A stretch of 64,000 nucleotides of DNA, from the NCBI GenBank assembly GCA_963735045.1, contig CAVTIZ010000001.1, forward strand, positions 310,001-374,000, read 5' to 3'. A program made the position numbers and the translations under genes. Under the pieces are notes generated by a model. The model worked only from the letters and a program-made list of their open reading frames with translations. It did no database searches and was not told the DNA's origin. Below, piece by piece: positions 36,473-47,135 of the stretch (the stretch's first letter is position 1; each line of letters opens with the position of its first letter). The DNA is from Salsipaludibacter sp963735045. GTDB taxonomy: Bacteria > Actinomycetota > Nitriliruptoria > Nitriliruptorales > Nitriliruptoraceae.

Positions 36473-36771
36473 TCAGTTCCGGAGCAGGTGCTGTGCGTCG
36501 ACGTCCAGCGTCCCACGCCGGAAGAAGATGTTGACGATCACCGCGAGCCCGACCACGACCTCGGCCGCGGCCACCACGATGACGAAGAACACGAACACCT
36601 GCCCGTCCGGGCCGCCCCACATCCGGGCGGCCGCGACCAGGGTCAGGTTCACGGCGTTGAGCATCAGCTCGACGCACATGAACAGCACGATCAGGTTGCG
36701 ACGCACCAGCACCCCGGCCAGGCCGGTGGTGAACAGGATCGCCGCCACGAGGTAGTAGGCACCGATGGGCA

Positions 36772-36772
<1 letters not shown>
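36473..36772 (-). CDS. nuoK: NADH-quinone oxidoreductase subunit K
   Basis: A 99-residue subunit with three transmembrane helices. The conserved acidic residues lie in FMCVELMLNAVNL and VAAAEVVVGLAVIV. The ATG shares one base with the nuoJ stop (TGATG). Length is the family norm. Confidence 0.96.
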
Positions 36773-37631
<859 letters not shown>

Positions 37632-37635
<4 letters not shown>

Positions 37636-38342
37636 CGCCGTGCCGTGTCGTCGTGGTGACCGGGGGCGTCGCCGTGGTCGGCCTCGGACTGGGGCTCGAC
37701 GGCCAGCACCTGGCTGGCGCGCCGGGAGGGCCGGGCCGTGGCCGGCAGGTGGTCGCCACCGTGCAGCGTCGGCGGGGACACCGCCAGGCCGCCGTAGTAG
37801 TTGATCCCCCGCTCGCGCACGTCCTTGTCCCGGTGCGGGGTGTCCATGGCGCCGTCGGGGGCCGGGGCCAACAACATGTCCTTGGTGTAGACCAGGGCGC
37901 GACGGTCGGGCGCGGAGAACTCGTAGTCGTGGGTCATGGTCAGGGCGCGGGTCGGGCAGGCCTCGATGCACAGCCCGCACAGGATGCAGCGGTTGTAGTT
38001 GATCTGGTAGTCCGAGGCGTAGCGCTCACCCGGCGAGAACCGCTCCTCCAGGGTGTTGTTGGCGCCCTGGACGTAGATCGCGTCCGCGGGGCAGGCCCAG
38101 GCGCACAGTTCACAGCCGATGCACTTCTCCAGCCCGTCGTCGTAACGGTTGAGCTGGTGGCGGCCGTGGAAGCGTGGCGCGACCGGTCGCGGCTGCTCCG
38201 GGTACTGGTTGGTCGCGGGCTTCTTGAGCATCTGGCGCAGGGGCACCGCCATCCCACGACCCAGGATGGTGGTCCGCAGGGCGATCGCCACGAGGACGAC
38301 GACGAGCAGGAAGAACAGCAGCGTTCCGAGGATGGGAGGCAT
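37632..38342 (-). CDS. nuoI: NADH-quinone oxidoreductase subunit I
   Basis: A 236-residue peripheral-arm subunit with two [4Fe-4S] clusters. Cluster ligands are in CIGCELCAWACP (Cys74, 77, 80, 84) and CILCGLCIEACP (Cys119, 122, 125, 129). The N-terminus (residues 4-22, ILGTLLFFLLVVVLVAIAL) is a clear hydrophobic helix, more strongly membrane-like than in many NuoI proteins. The start at 38342 is used because the longer ORF to 38408 overlaps the nuoH stop. Confidence 0.96.
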
Positions 38343-38400
38343 CACGTGACCACCTGGTGGAATTCGGGGCTCGGGTCCGGCGAGACGGGGACGACGGTCA

Positions 38401-39729
38401 TCACACACCCACCTGGTCGAGGTCGGCGTGGGGATCCACGCGGGGGGACTGCTCGCGCGGGTCCGTCACGTGGTCCCTCGCCGGGAGTTCCTCGGGTGGC
38501 GGAAGCACGGTCGGGAATCGGTCCTCGCGATCCGCCAGTGGTCGTGCGACGGAGGTCGCGGCCGTCGTGCGCGCCGTCTTGTCATGGCGGAACACCGCCG
38601 CGGCGACGAAGCCGAGCAGGACCAGGCCGAGCCCGATGACGGCCGGCAGCCGCCCGTCGGCCCAGCCGTCCCACTGGCGGTCCACCTGCATGATCGCGGC
38701 CTGCACCATCACCCACACCAGCGCGGTGGGGATCATGATCCGCCAGCCCAGGTTCATCAGCTTGTCGTAGCGCATCCGGGGCTCGGCGCCACGCAGCAGG
38801 ATGAAGAACAGGATGAACACGCTGGTCTTGGCCAGGAACCACACGACCGGCAGGATCCCCTGCAGCCAGCCGGGTCCGAACACGGGCCCGTTGGGACCAC
38901 CGAAGAACAGCGTCACGACGATCGCGGACTGGATCACCACACCCATGAACTCCGACAGCATGAACATGCCGAACCGCAGGCCGGAGTACTCGGTGTGGAA
39001 CCCGGCCACCAGTTCCTCCTCGGCCTCGGCGAGGTCGAACGGCGGCCGCTGGGTCTCCGCGACCATGCCGACCACGAACACGGCGAAGGCCGGGAACAGG
39101 GGCAGGAACAGCCAGTTGGGTGCCCCCGGGAAGATCCCGGCGTCGGTCGCCTGGAAGGCCACGATGTCGGACACCCGCAGCGACCCGACGTACAGGATCA
39201 CCGCGGCGACGGCCAGGCCCTGGGCGATCTCGTAGGACACCATCTGGGCCGTGGCGCGCACGCCACCCATCAGCGGGTACGGCGACTGCGACGCCCAGCC
39301 CGCCAGGAACACCGCGTAGACGTGCAGTGATCCCATGGCCAGCAGCCACAGCACGCCCACGTCGAGGTCGGCGGTGACCAGGGTGAAGGTCTGGCCGAAC
39401 ATGGTGACCTCACCGCCGATCGGGATCACGGCGACGGTCATGAACGACACGACGACGGCCACGATCGGGGCGACGGTGAACAGCACCTTCTCGACCATGC
39501 CCGGGGTGACGTCCTCCTTGAAGAACATCTTGGCGCCGTCGATGAGCGTCTGGCCGATGCCCAGTGGCCCGACCCGGTTGGGGCCGAGCCGGTCCTGCAT
39601 CAGCCCGACGACCCGTCGCTCGGCCCAGATCAGCAGGGCCGTCACCAGCAGGAACAGCACGAAGGTCGTGAGCGCGGTGAACAGCCCCGGCCAGAAGCCG
39701 GACCACCACGAGGCGAGGGAACTGTCCAT
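38401..39729 (-). CDS. nuoH: NADH-quinone oxidoreductase subunit H
   Basis: A 442-residue membrane subunit at the quinone entry. Family motifs are LIWAERRVVGLMQDRLGPNRVGPLGIGQTL, FAGWASQSPYPLMGGVRATAQMVSYEI, ETQRPPFDLAEAEEELVAGFHTEYSG and RMRYDKLMNLGW. The C-terminal 50 residues are an extra charged tail (about residues 390-442). Start overlaps the nuoG stop by one base. Confidence 0.97.
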   Translation of the reverse strand: MDSSLASWWSGFWPGLFTALTTFVLFLLVTALLIWAERRVVGLMQDRLGPNRVGPLGIGQTLIDGAKMFFKEDVTPGMVEKVLFTVAPIVAVVVSFMTVAVIPIGGEVTMFGQTFTLVTADLDVGVLWLLAMGSLHVYAVFLAGWASQSPYPLMGGVRATAQMVSYEIAQGLAVAAVILYVGSLRVSDIVAFQATDAGIFPGAPNWLFLPLFPAFAVFVVGMVAETQRPPFDLAEAEEELVAGFHTEYSGLRFGMFMLSEFMGVVIQSAIVVTLFFGGPNGPVFGPGWLQGILPVVWFLAKTSVFILFFILLRGAEPRMRYDKLMNLGWRIMIPTALVWVMVQAAIMQVDRQWDGWADGRLPAVIGLGLVLLGFVAAAVFRHDKTARTTAATSVARPLADREDRFPTVLPPPEELPARDHVTDPREQSPRVDPHADLDQVGV

Positions 39730-42233
39730 CAGGCCGGCACCTCCTGGGCGGCGGTCTCGGCGTCGTCGGGGGCCGCGACCCGGGTGACCGCCACGCGGTC
39801 ACCGAGGTGCCGCGGGTTGGCGTCGTCGGCGTCCGACCCGCTGCCCCGGGGCAGGGAGTTGGCCGGGACGAAGATGGTGCCACGTGCCTGGTCGGGGGTG
39901 ACCGACACCGGCAGGGTGACCTCGCCCGCACCACCGGCGACCGTCACGACGTCGCCGTCGGTGACCTCGCGGGCGACCGCGTCGGACGGGTGCAGCCGGG
40001 CGGTGGCGGTCCGGGCGGTGGCGGCGAGGTCCGGGGCGTTGACCTGGTGGACGCCGCGGTCCAGCAGGTACGGATAGGTCTCCAGCGCCAGGTCGTCGCC
40101 CGACTCGTCGGAGGCGTCGTCGCCGTCGTCGTGCCCGGCCGGGTCGGGCCAGGGCCGTGCGTCGGTGACCGGCGCGAGGGCGGCCGCGTCGGCGCGGAGG
40201 CCCTCGAGGTCGACGAATCCGAGGTCGTGGCCGAGGAGCCCGGCCAGCTGCACCAGGATCTCCCAGTCGTGCTGGACCAGTTGCGGGCCGGCCACGCCCT
40301 GCTGGAAGCGCTGCGAGCGGCCCTCCCAGTTGGTGCGGGTGCCGGCGCGTTCCTGGCTGGCACTCACCGGCAGGACCACGTCGGCATGCGGCGTGGTGGC
40401 GTTGCGGACGATGTCGTGGGTGATGACCGTGGCCTTGCGCAACGCCTTGGCGACCAGGCGCTGGTCCGCGACGTCGCGGACCAGGTCCACGCCCAGCAGG
40501 TACAGCACCTTGATGCGACCCTTGCCGGCCTCGCGCAGGACCTCGGCGAGGTCACGCCCGTGGTCGGGCAGGTCGACCCCCCACGCGGCCGCCACCTCGG
40601 CGCGCTGGGCGTCGTCGTCCAGACGTCGTCCGCCGGGCAGCCGCCCGGCGGCCAGGCCGTTGTCCAGTGCGCCGCGGGCGTTGCTGCGACGCGGTACCCA
40701 CGCGACCTTGCCACCGATGGCGTCGGCGAGCCGGCCGGCGGCCGCGAGCGCACCGTCACCGGCACGCTCCCCCACCAGCACGACGGGGGTGTCGACCTCG
40801 CCGAGCGCGGTGGCGACCTCACCGAGGTGGCCCTCGCGGTCACCACCCTCGACCGCGGCGGCCAGCGCCGCCAGCACGTCGGCCTCGCCACCGACCGACG
40901 ACGGCAGGCGACGCCACAGCAGCTCCGACAGCGAACCCGTGGACGACCCGATGCCCACCAGCCGGGCCTTGTTGGCGCGCCAGGCCTTGCGCAGGCGCAG
41001 GTACAGGATCGGGACCTCCTCCTCGGGGTCCAGTCCCACCGTCAGCACCACGCCGGCGTGCTCGACGTCGTCGTAGGTGGCGGTGTCGCGACCGGCCAGC
41101 GCCGCCAGCGCGTCGGCCTCGGAGGCAGGCGCGAACCGGGTGCGGAAGTCGACGTCGTCGGTCCCCAACACCGTTCGGGCGAACTTGCCGGCGACGTAGG
41201 CGTCCTCGTCGGGCAGCCGCCCACCGCTGAGCACGGCGGTCGGGACCACCTCGCCACCGGGTCCGTCGGGTGCCAGGATGTCCATGACGGTGGTCAGCGC
41301 GCGGGCCCAGTCCGCCTCGACCAGGCCGTCGTGGTCAGCGGCCGCATCGGGGTCGCGCACGAACGGGGTGGTCAGGCGCGTGTCCGCGGTCAGGTGGCCG
41401 TAGCCGAAGCGACCCTTGTCACAGTTCCACATCTCGTTGACCGGCATGTTGGTGCGGGCCAACTGGCGCTCGACCTGGCCACGACGCGACTGCACGGTCA
41501 GCGAGCAGCCGGCCGAGCACCCGTCGCAGACACCGGGCATCGAGCGCAGGTCGAACGGGCGGGCCTTGAAGCGGTACGACGTGGAGGTCAGGGCGCCGAC
41601 CGGGCAGATCTGGATCACGTTGCCCGAGAAGTAGGACTCGTAGGGCTCGTCTTCGTAGATGGCGACCTGTTCCAGGGCGCCGCGCTCGAACAGCTCGATG
41701 AACGGGTCCCCCGCGACCTGGTCGGAGAAGCGGGTGCAGCGGGCACACAGCACGCAGCGTTCGCGGTCCAGCAGGACCTGCGCCGACACCGCGACCGGCT
41801 TGTCGTACTTGCGCTTCTCGTCGACGAAGCGCGACTCGTGGCGCCCGTGTGCCATGGCCTGGTCCTGCAGCGGGCACTCGCCACCCTTGTCGCACATCGG
41901 GCAGTCCAGCGGGTGGTTGATCAGGAGGAACTCGAGCTGGGCCGCCTGGGCGGTGTCGGCCACCTCGGAGGTGTGCTGGGTGTTGACCACCCAGCCGTCG
42001 GCGGCCTCGGTGGTGCACGCGGTCATGGGCTTGCGCTGCCCCTCGACCTCGACGATGCACTGGCGGCAGGCCCCGACCGGGTCCAGCAGCGGGTGGTCGC
42101 AGAAGCGGGGGATGATGGTCCCCAACTGCTCGGCGGCACGGATCAGCAGCGTCCCCTTGGGGACGGTGACCTCCTTGCCGTCGATGGTCAGCGTCACCGT
42201 GTCGATCGGTGCGCCACCGTTGGAAGTCGACAT
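39729..42233 (-). CDS. nuoG: NADH-quinone oxidoreductase subunit G
   Basis: An 834-residue iron-sulfur subunit of the peripheral arm. It has an N-terminal [2Fe-2S] domain (PRFCDHPLLDPVGACRQC), the His-Cys cluster (CPMCDKGGECPLQD then HGRHESR), ERCVLCARCTRF, and a molybdopterin-oxidoreductase-like part beginning GVCDGCSAGCSL. A C-terminal aspartate-decarboxylase-like beta-barrel (LHPSDAVAREVTDGD) follows. ATG at 42233 has GGGG upstream; a GTG at 42239 overlapping the nuoF stop is an alternative with poorer spacing. Confidence 0.96.
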   Translation of the reverse strand: MSTSNGGAPIDTVTLTIDGKEVTVPKGTLLIRAAEQLGTIIPRFCDHPLLDPVGACRQCIVEVEGQRKPMTACTTEAADGWVVNTQHTSEVADTAQAAQLEFLLINHPLDCPMCDKGGECPLQDQAMAHGRHESRFVDEKRKYDKPVAVSAQVLLDRERCVLCARCTRFSDQVAGDPFIELFERGALEQVAIYEDEPYESYFSGNVIQICPVGALTSTSYRFKARPFDLRSMPGVCDGCSAGCSLTVQSRRGQVERQLARTNMPVNEMWNCDKGRFGYGHLTADTRLTTPFVRDPDAAADHDGLVEADWARALTTVMDILAPDGPGGEVVPTAVLSGGRLPDEDAYVAGKFARTVLGTDDVDFRTRFAPASEADALAALAGRDTATYDDVEHAGVVLTVGLDPEEEVPILYLRLRKAWRANKARLVGIGSSTGSLSELLWRRLPSSVGGEADVLAALAAAVEGGDREGHLGEVATALGEVDTPVVLVGERAGDGALAAAGRLADAIGGKVAWVPRRSNARGALDNGLAAGRLPGGRRLDDDAQRAEVAAAWGVDLPDHGRDLAEVLREAGKGRIKVLYLLGVDLVRDVADQRLVAKALRKATVITHDIVRNATTPHADVVLPVSASQERAGTRTNWEGRSQRFQQGVAGPQLVQHDWEILVQLAGLLGHDLGFVDLEGLRADAAALAPVTDARPWPDPAGHDDGDDASDESGDDLALETYPYLLDRGVHQVNAPDLAATARTATARLHPSDAVAREVTDGDVVTVAGGAGEVTLPVSVTPDQARGTIFVPANSLPRGSGSDADDANPRHLGDRVAVTRVAAPDDAETAAQEVPA

Positions 42234-42235
42234 GC

Positions 42236-43579
42236 TCACACCCCTGCCGTGGCGAGGTCGTTGCGGTCCAGGTACTCCGTGGCGTTGCCGAGGCGGGTCG
42301 ACACCTGGTGGGACGGCAGTCGTCCGGCCGACACCAGCAGGTGTTCGTACTCGTCGCGGAAGTACTCCAACGAGCTGAGCACCGGCGAGGTCAGGGCGTC
42401 GCCCAGGGCGCAGAAGCTGCGGCCGAAGATGTTGTTGGAGATGTCCACGAGCAGGTCGAGGTCGGCGCTGCGACCGCGACCGTCCAGGATGCGTTCGTAG
42501 ACCTGCGCGGTCCAGTAGCCCCCCTCGCGGCACGGCGTGCACTTGCCACAGGACTCGTGTTCGTAGAACTTGACGTAGCGGTAGACGGTCTCGACCACCG
42601 ACGTCTTGTCCGAGTGCACCATCAGCGCGCCGGTGCCCAGCAGTGAGCCCGCCGCCTGCACGTCTTCGAAGGTGTAGGGCAGGTCGACGTGCTCGGCGGT
42701 CAGGATCGGGGTCGAGGACCCCCCGGGGAAGAAGAACTTCAGTTCGCGGTCGTCGAGCAGGCCACCGGCGGCCGCGATCATCTCGCCGATCGGCGTGCCC
42801 AGGGCGAACTCGTAGTTGCCCGGACGCTTGACCTCGCCGGAGATGCACATCAGCTTGGGCCCGGCCGACTTCTCGGTGCCGTACTGGTTGAACCACTCGG
42901 GGCCCTGGCCGACGATGTAGCCCGCGGCGGTGACGGTCTCGACGTTGTTGACCGTGGTCGGGCAGCCGTACAGCCCGTGGGTCGCCGGGAACGGCGGTCG
43001 CAGGCGTGGCTGGCCGCGGCGACCCTCCAGGGAATCCAGCAGGGCGGTCTCCTCGCCACAGATGTAGGCGGCCGCGCCGCGGTGCAGGACGATGTCGACC
43101 CGCTTGCCGGAACCGAACACGTCCTCACCGAGGTAGCCCTTGGCGTAGGCCTGCTCGATCGCCCCACGCAACCGGCGCGAGACCAGCCCGAACTCGCCAC
43201 GGGCATAGACGAACGCCATCTCCGACTGGATCGCCAGGCAGGACACGATGATGCCCTCGACCAGGCTGTGCGGGTCGCGCTCCATCAGCGGGCGGTCCTT
43301 GAAGGTGCCTGGCTCGGACTCGTCGGCGTTGACGACGAGGTAGACCGGCTTGCCCGTGTCCTGGGCGATGAAGGACCACTTCAGCCCGGTCGGGAACCCG
43401 GCGCCCCCCCGGCCACGCAGGCCGGAGTCCTTGATCGACTGGATCATCTCGTCGGGCGTGCGCTCCAACGCCACGCGCACGTTCTGGTAGCCCCCGTGGT
43501 CCTCGTAGACGTCGATGTCCCACGCGCGGTCGACGTCGTAGCGACCGGACAGGGCCGTGACTGGTCCCAGCGTGCCCAT
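42236..43579 (-). CDS. nuoF: NADH-quinone oxidoreductase subunit F
   Basis: A 447-residue NADH-binding flavoprotein. The FMN/NADH region reads GLRGRGGAGFPTGLKW and VNADESEPGTFKDR, with GAAAYICGEETALLDSLEG. The [4Fe-4S] site is ESCGKCTPCREG plus a later Cys in GRSFCALGD. Normal length. Directly abuts the nuoE stop. Confidence 0.97.
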   Translation of the reverse strand: MGTLGPVTALSGRYDVDRAWDIDVYEDHGGYQNVRVALERTPDEMIQSIKDSGLRGRGGAGFPTGLKWSFIAQDTGKPVYLVVNADESEPGTFKDRPLMERDPHSLVEGIIVSCLAIQSEMAFVYARGEFGLVSRRLRGAIEQAYAKGYLGEDVFGSGKRVDIVLHRGAAAYICGEETALLDSLEGRRGQPRLRPPFPATHGLYGCPTTVNNVETVTAAGYIVGQGPEWFNQYGTEKSAGPKLMCISGEVKRPGNYEFALGTPIGEMIAAAGGLLDDRELKFFFPGGSSTPILTAEHVDLPYTFEDVQAAGSLLGTGALMVHSDKTSVVETVYRYVKFYEHESCGKCTPCREGGYWTAQVYERILDGRGRSADLDLLVDISNNIFGRSFCALGDALTSPVLSSLEYFRDEYEHLLVSAGRLPSHQVSTRLGNATEYLDRNDLATAGV

Positions 43580-44770
43580 TCAGGCGCCTCCCGCTTCGTT
43601 CTGGTCCGGTGCCGGCGCGTCGTGGCCCGGGTCGTCGTCGTCGTCGGCCACCGAGTCGACCTCGTCGGGCGAGGTGTCGTCGTCGCCACCGCCGTCCGAG
43701 GCCTGCACCGCCGGCTCGTCGGTGCTCATCTCCGGGTCGGCCCCGGGCTGGTCCGCCCCGTCGGTCCCGTCGGCGTCGTCGTCGGGCTCGTCGAGGGCCT
43801 GCGCGGCGTCGTCGGCCACGTCCACGGCCTCGTCGCCGGAGTCCCGGTCGTCGCCCTGGTGGTCGGCCTGGTCGCCGGCAGCGGCCGCGACGTCGTCGAG
43901 GTCGTCGCGCTGGTCGGGCGTGACCGACTCGTCGTCGGCGGCCCGGGCGGTCTCGGGATCCCCGTCGGGGCCGTGGCCGTTGCTGCCCGCGGCACGCGGT
44001 GCCGAGGCCGGGTCGAACGCGGTGGCGAAGATCTCCCCACCGTGGCCGGCGCGGTCGCCACCGGGATGGGTGACGGGGATGTCGGTCTCGCCGGTCTTGT
44101 ACGACGGCGGCACGTCGTAGCCGGTGATGGAGTGGCGGGCGGCCTCGACCAGAGCGTCGCCGAAGGCGTCGTCGGCACCGGACAACTCGCGCTCGACCTC
44201 GGCGAAGGTCGGGGCGGGCTCGCCCGACCACGACGACGCGGGCGGCGAACCGTTGCGACAGCCGGCGAACAGCCGGTCCGCCTCGTCGTCGGTCAGCGGT
44301 CCGTACATGTCGTAGTTGACCTGCACGACCGGTGCCGCGTCGCAGATCCCGAGGCACTCGGCCTGTTCGATCGTCACCCCGGTCTCGGGATCGCGCACGT
44401 CACCCCCGAGTTCGTCGCGGTAGCGATCGAAGATCACCTGGCCACCGGCGATCTGGCAGGTGGGGTTGGTGCACACGCTGAGCAGGTAGTCGCCCACGGG
44501 CTCGCGCTTGTACATCGTGTAGAACGTCGCCACCGCACCGACCTCGGCCTTGGTCAGGTCCAGCAGCCGCGCGCACTCGGCGATCCCGGCCTGGCTGACG
44601 TAGCCGTGCTCGGACTGCACCAGGTGCAGCAGCGGGAGCAGGGCCGAGCGCGCGACCGGGTAGCGACGCACCAGGCGCGCCGCGTCGGCGTGGAACGCCT
44701 CGGACAGCGTCGTCGGCGCCGCGGCGCCCAGGGCGTCCCGGGTGGCGTCGGTCGGGGTGTCGGTGCTCAT
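43580..44770 (-). CDS. nuoE: NADH-quinone oxidoreductase subunit E with a long acidic C-terminal tail
   Basis: A 396-residue protein, where NuoE is normally near 160-240. The thioredoxin-like [2Fe-2S] domain is complete by about residue 175: RSALLPLLHLVQSEHGYVS, then the cluster Cys100, Cys105, Cys139 and Cys143 (CTNPTC and CLGIC). The remaining 220 residues are low-complexity and rich in Asp, Ala and Gly, with no recognisable domain. The tail is in frame up to the nuoF start, so it is encoded, not an artefact of a missed stop. Confidence 0.93.
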   Translation of the reverse strand: MSTDTPTDATRDALGAAAPTTLSEAFHADAARLVRRYPVARSALLPLLHLVQSEHGYVSQAGIAECARLLDLTKAEVGAVATFYTMYKREPVGDYLLSVCTNPTCQIAGGQVIFDRYRDELGGDVRDPETGVTIEQAECLGICDAAPVVQVNYDMYGPLTDDEADRLFAGCRNGSPPASSWSGEPAPTFAEVERELSGADDAFGDALVEAARHSITGYDVPPSYKTGETDIPVTHPGGDRAGHGGEIFATAFDPASAPRAAGSNGHGPDGDPETARAADDESVTPDQRDDLDDVAAAAGDQADHQGDDRDSGDEAVDVADDAAQALDEPDDDADGTDGADQPGADPEMSTDEPAVQASDGGGDDDTSPDEVDSVADDDDDPGHDAPAPDQNEAGGA

Positions 44771-46389
44771 CGGTCGACTCCCCCCATCACGGGGTCGATC
44801 GAGGCCACGACCACGATCACGTCGCTGATCAGGTGGCCCCGCGACATCATGTCGGCGGCCTGCAGGTGCACGAAGGAGGGGTCCCGGACGTGCACCCGGT
44901 AGGGACGGTTGGTGCCCGTGGAGGTGATCGAGTACCCCAGTTCGCCTCGCGGGCCCTCGACCGCCGAGTAGACCTGTCCGGCCGGGACCGCGAAGCCCTG
45001 GGTCACGATCTTGAAGTGGTTGATCAACGCCTCCATGGACTCACCCATGATGTGGCGGATGTAGGTCGGGTCGTTGCCGATCCCGTCCGGGCCCAGCGCC
45101 AGTCGCGACGGCCAGGCGATGCGACGGTCGTCGACCATCACGGGGCCACCGGGCAGCGAGGCCACGGCCTGGCGCACGATCTTGATCGACTCGCGCATCT
45201 CGCGGAAGCGCAGCAGGAAGCGCTCGTAGGCGTCGGCGCCGTGGCCCACGGCCGCCTCGAAGTCGTACTGCTCGTAGCCGCAGTAGGGCTGGCGGAGCCG
45301 CAGGTCCCAGTCGACGCCGGCGGAGCGCAGGATCGGACCGGTCACGCCCATCTCGGCGCACTCCTCGGGAGTCATGACCCCCACGCCCTCCATCCGCGAC
45401 ACCCAGATCGGGTTCTTCTGGAGGAACTGCTCGTACTCACCGACCCGCATCTCCATGTAGTCGGCCAGCTTCAGGCAGCGCTCCTCGAAGTCGTCGGTGA
45501 CGTCGTTGGCCAGCCCGCCGGGGCGGACGTAGGCGTGGTTCATGCGCAGACCGGTCTGCGACTCCAGCAGGTCCAACACGTGCTCGCGCTCGCGGAAGCC
45601 CGAGGTCATCATGGTGGTCTGGCCCAGTTCCATCCCGCCGGTCGCGGCCCACACCAGGTGGGAGGCGATCCGGTTGAACTCCATCAGGATGACCCGGACG
45701 GCCTGGGCACGCTCGGGCGCCTCGATGTCCAGCAGGCGCTCCACGCCCAGCGAGTAGGCGGTCTCGTTGAAGATCGGCGCCAGGTAGTCCATGCGCGTGA
45801 AGAAGGTCGACCCCTGCGCCCAGGTCCGGTACTCGGCGTTCTTCTCGATGCCCGTGTGGAGGTAGCCGATGACGGGCTCGACGGCCAGCACGGTCTCGCC
45901 CTCGCACTCCAGCACCAGTCGGAGCACGCCGTGCGTGGACGGGTGCTGCGGGCCCATGTTGATGGTGAGCGTGGATTCGCCGACCGCGTCGTCGAGGGAC
46001 TCCCAGTCGGCGCCGTCGACCCAGTACTCGCGGCCGCCCGCCCCGTCGCCGGCGCCGGTGTCGGCGTCGTGGTGGTCGTCATGCGGGGCGGCGTCGACCC
46101 CGGTGTCGGGGTGGTCGCCCGGCAGCACCTTGTGGGTGTCCCGGACCTCCTGGACGTCGTCGGTGCGCTCGGGGCGCTCGTCGGGCAACGGGTTGGTCCC
46201 GGGCTCCTCGGGTGAACGGACCGGGGTGGCCGGGCTGGCGTCGGCCTCGGTGTCGGCATCGGTGTCGGCAGCGGTGGCGGCGTCGGTGTCGGTTTCGATG
46301 GCACGATCGTCGTCACGCACCTCGTCCGGGCTGACGTCGTCTGCCCGGGCGTCGTCGGTGACCGAGTCGTCGGTGTGGGTGTCGCTCAT
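44767..46389 (-). CDS. nuoD: NADH-quinone oxidoreductase subunit D with an acidic N-terminal extension
   Basis: A 540-residue 49-kDa-type subunit lining the quinone site. The conserved part starts at about residue 140: LTINMGPQHPSTHGVLRLVL, EPVIGYLHTGIEK, NRIASHLVW and SVEGPRGELGY-type SAVEGPRGELGY. The first 125 residues are Asp/Thr/Ala-rich and unlike standard NuoD. The start at 46389 overlaps the nuoC stop by 4 bp; a downstream start would drop the extension but has no ribosome site. Confidence 0.94.
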   Translation of the reverse strand: MSDTHTDDSVTDDARADDVSPDEVRDDDRAIETDTDAATAADTDADTEADASPATPVRSPEEPGTNPLPDERPERTDDVQEVRDTHKVLPGDHPDTGVDAAPHDDHHDADTGAGDGAGGREYWVDGADWESLDDAVGESTLTINMGPQHPSTHGVLRLVLECEGETVLAVEPVIGYLHTGIEKNAEYRTWAQGSTFFTRMDYLAPIFNETAYSLGVERLLDIEAPERAQAVRVILMEFNRIASHLVWAATGGMELGQTTMMTSGFREREHVLDLLESQTGLRMNHAYVRPGGLANDVTDDFEERCLKLADYMEMRVGEYEQFLQKNPIWVSRMEGVGVMTPEECAEMGVTGPILRSAGVDWDLRLRQPYCGYEQYDFEAAVGHGADAYERFLLRFREMRESIKIVRQAVASLPGGPVMVDDRRIAWPSRLALGPDGIGNDPTYIRHIMGESMEALINHFKIVTQGFAVPAGQVYSAVEGPRGELGYSITSTGTNRPYRVHVRDPSFVHLQAADMMSRGHLISDVIVVVASIDPVMGGVDR

Positions 46390-47135
46390 GCGCCGCCACC
46401 TCCGTCTCCCCCGACGACCTGGCGCAGTTCGCGGTCCTGGGGGTTGGGGATGAACTTGCCGTGCTCGTACTCGATCTCCACGCCGCCCAGTGGGTAGTCC
46501 TTGCGACCCGGGTGGCCGACCCACTCGTCGGGCATCAGGATGCGCGTCAGGTGGGGGTGGCCGGTGAAGGTGACGCCGAAGAAGTCCCACACCTCGCGTT
46601 CGTGGAAGTTGGCCGTGGGGTACAGGTCGATGACGCTGGGCAGCACCGGATCGGTGTCGTCGACGCCGACCGACACGCGCACGACGTGGTTGCGGAACCA
46701 GGAGCGCAGGAGGTAGTTGACCTCGATGACGCCCTGGTCACGCGACACGCGATAGTCGGGCCATCCGGTGGTGGACGGCTGGCGCTCGACCACGAACTCC
46801 CCGGCCGGCCAGTGCACGGCCGACAGGTCCGACAGCACGTTGGCCCGGATCGCGCCGTCGTCCCGGCAGAACGCCAGCAGGGCGTGCACGCGGTCGGGTG
46901 CCACCTGGACGGTCAACTCACCGTGGGTGATGTCGGTCGTGACCGCCCCGAAGCCATTGACGATGCGCTCGGCGAGCTGTTCCAACGTGAGCGGGTCGTC
47001 GTCCAGCCCCGCGATGGCGGCCGGTCGCCGCGGGTCGTCGGTGGGTGACGCGGCTGCGGCAGCGGCCTCGTCGGGGTCGGCCACGGGGGGTTCACCCATG
47101 TCCTCGGGAGGTGGGGAATCGGCGGGGACCGCCAT
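46386..47135 (-). CDS. nuoC: NADH-quinone oxidoreductase subunit C
   Basis: A 249-residue 30-kDa-type subunit. The signature is NFHEREVWDFFGVTFTGHPHLTRILMPDEWVGHPGRKDYPLGG read in segments: the EREVWDFFG and HPHLTRILMPD stretches are diagnostic. The N-terminus (about 45 residues) is Pro/Ala/Asp-rich. The ATG at 47135 overlaps the nuoB stop by one base. Confidence 0.95.
   Translation of the reverse strand: MAVPADSPPPEDMGEPPVADPDEAAAAAASPTDDPRRPAAIAGLDDDPLTLEQLAERIVNGFGAVTTDITHGELTVQVAPDRVHALLAFCRDDGAIRANVLSDLSAVHWPAGEFVVERQPSTTGWPDYRVSRDQGVIEVNYLLRSWFRNHVVRVSVGVDDTDPVLPSVIDLYPTANFHEREVWDFFGVTFTGHPHLTRILMPDEWVGHPGRKDYPLGGVEIEYEHGKFIPNPQDRELRQVVGGDGGGGA

Noticed and set aside
39807..42500. 897-codon plus-strand ORF
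   Set aside because: Antisense to nuoG, which is unmistakable; the translated product shows no recognisable domain.
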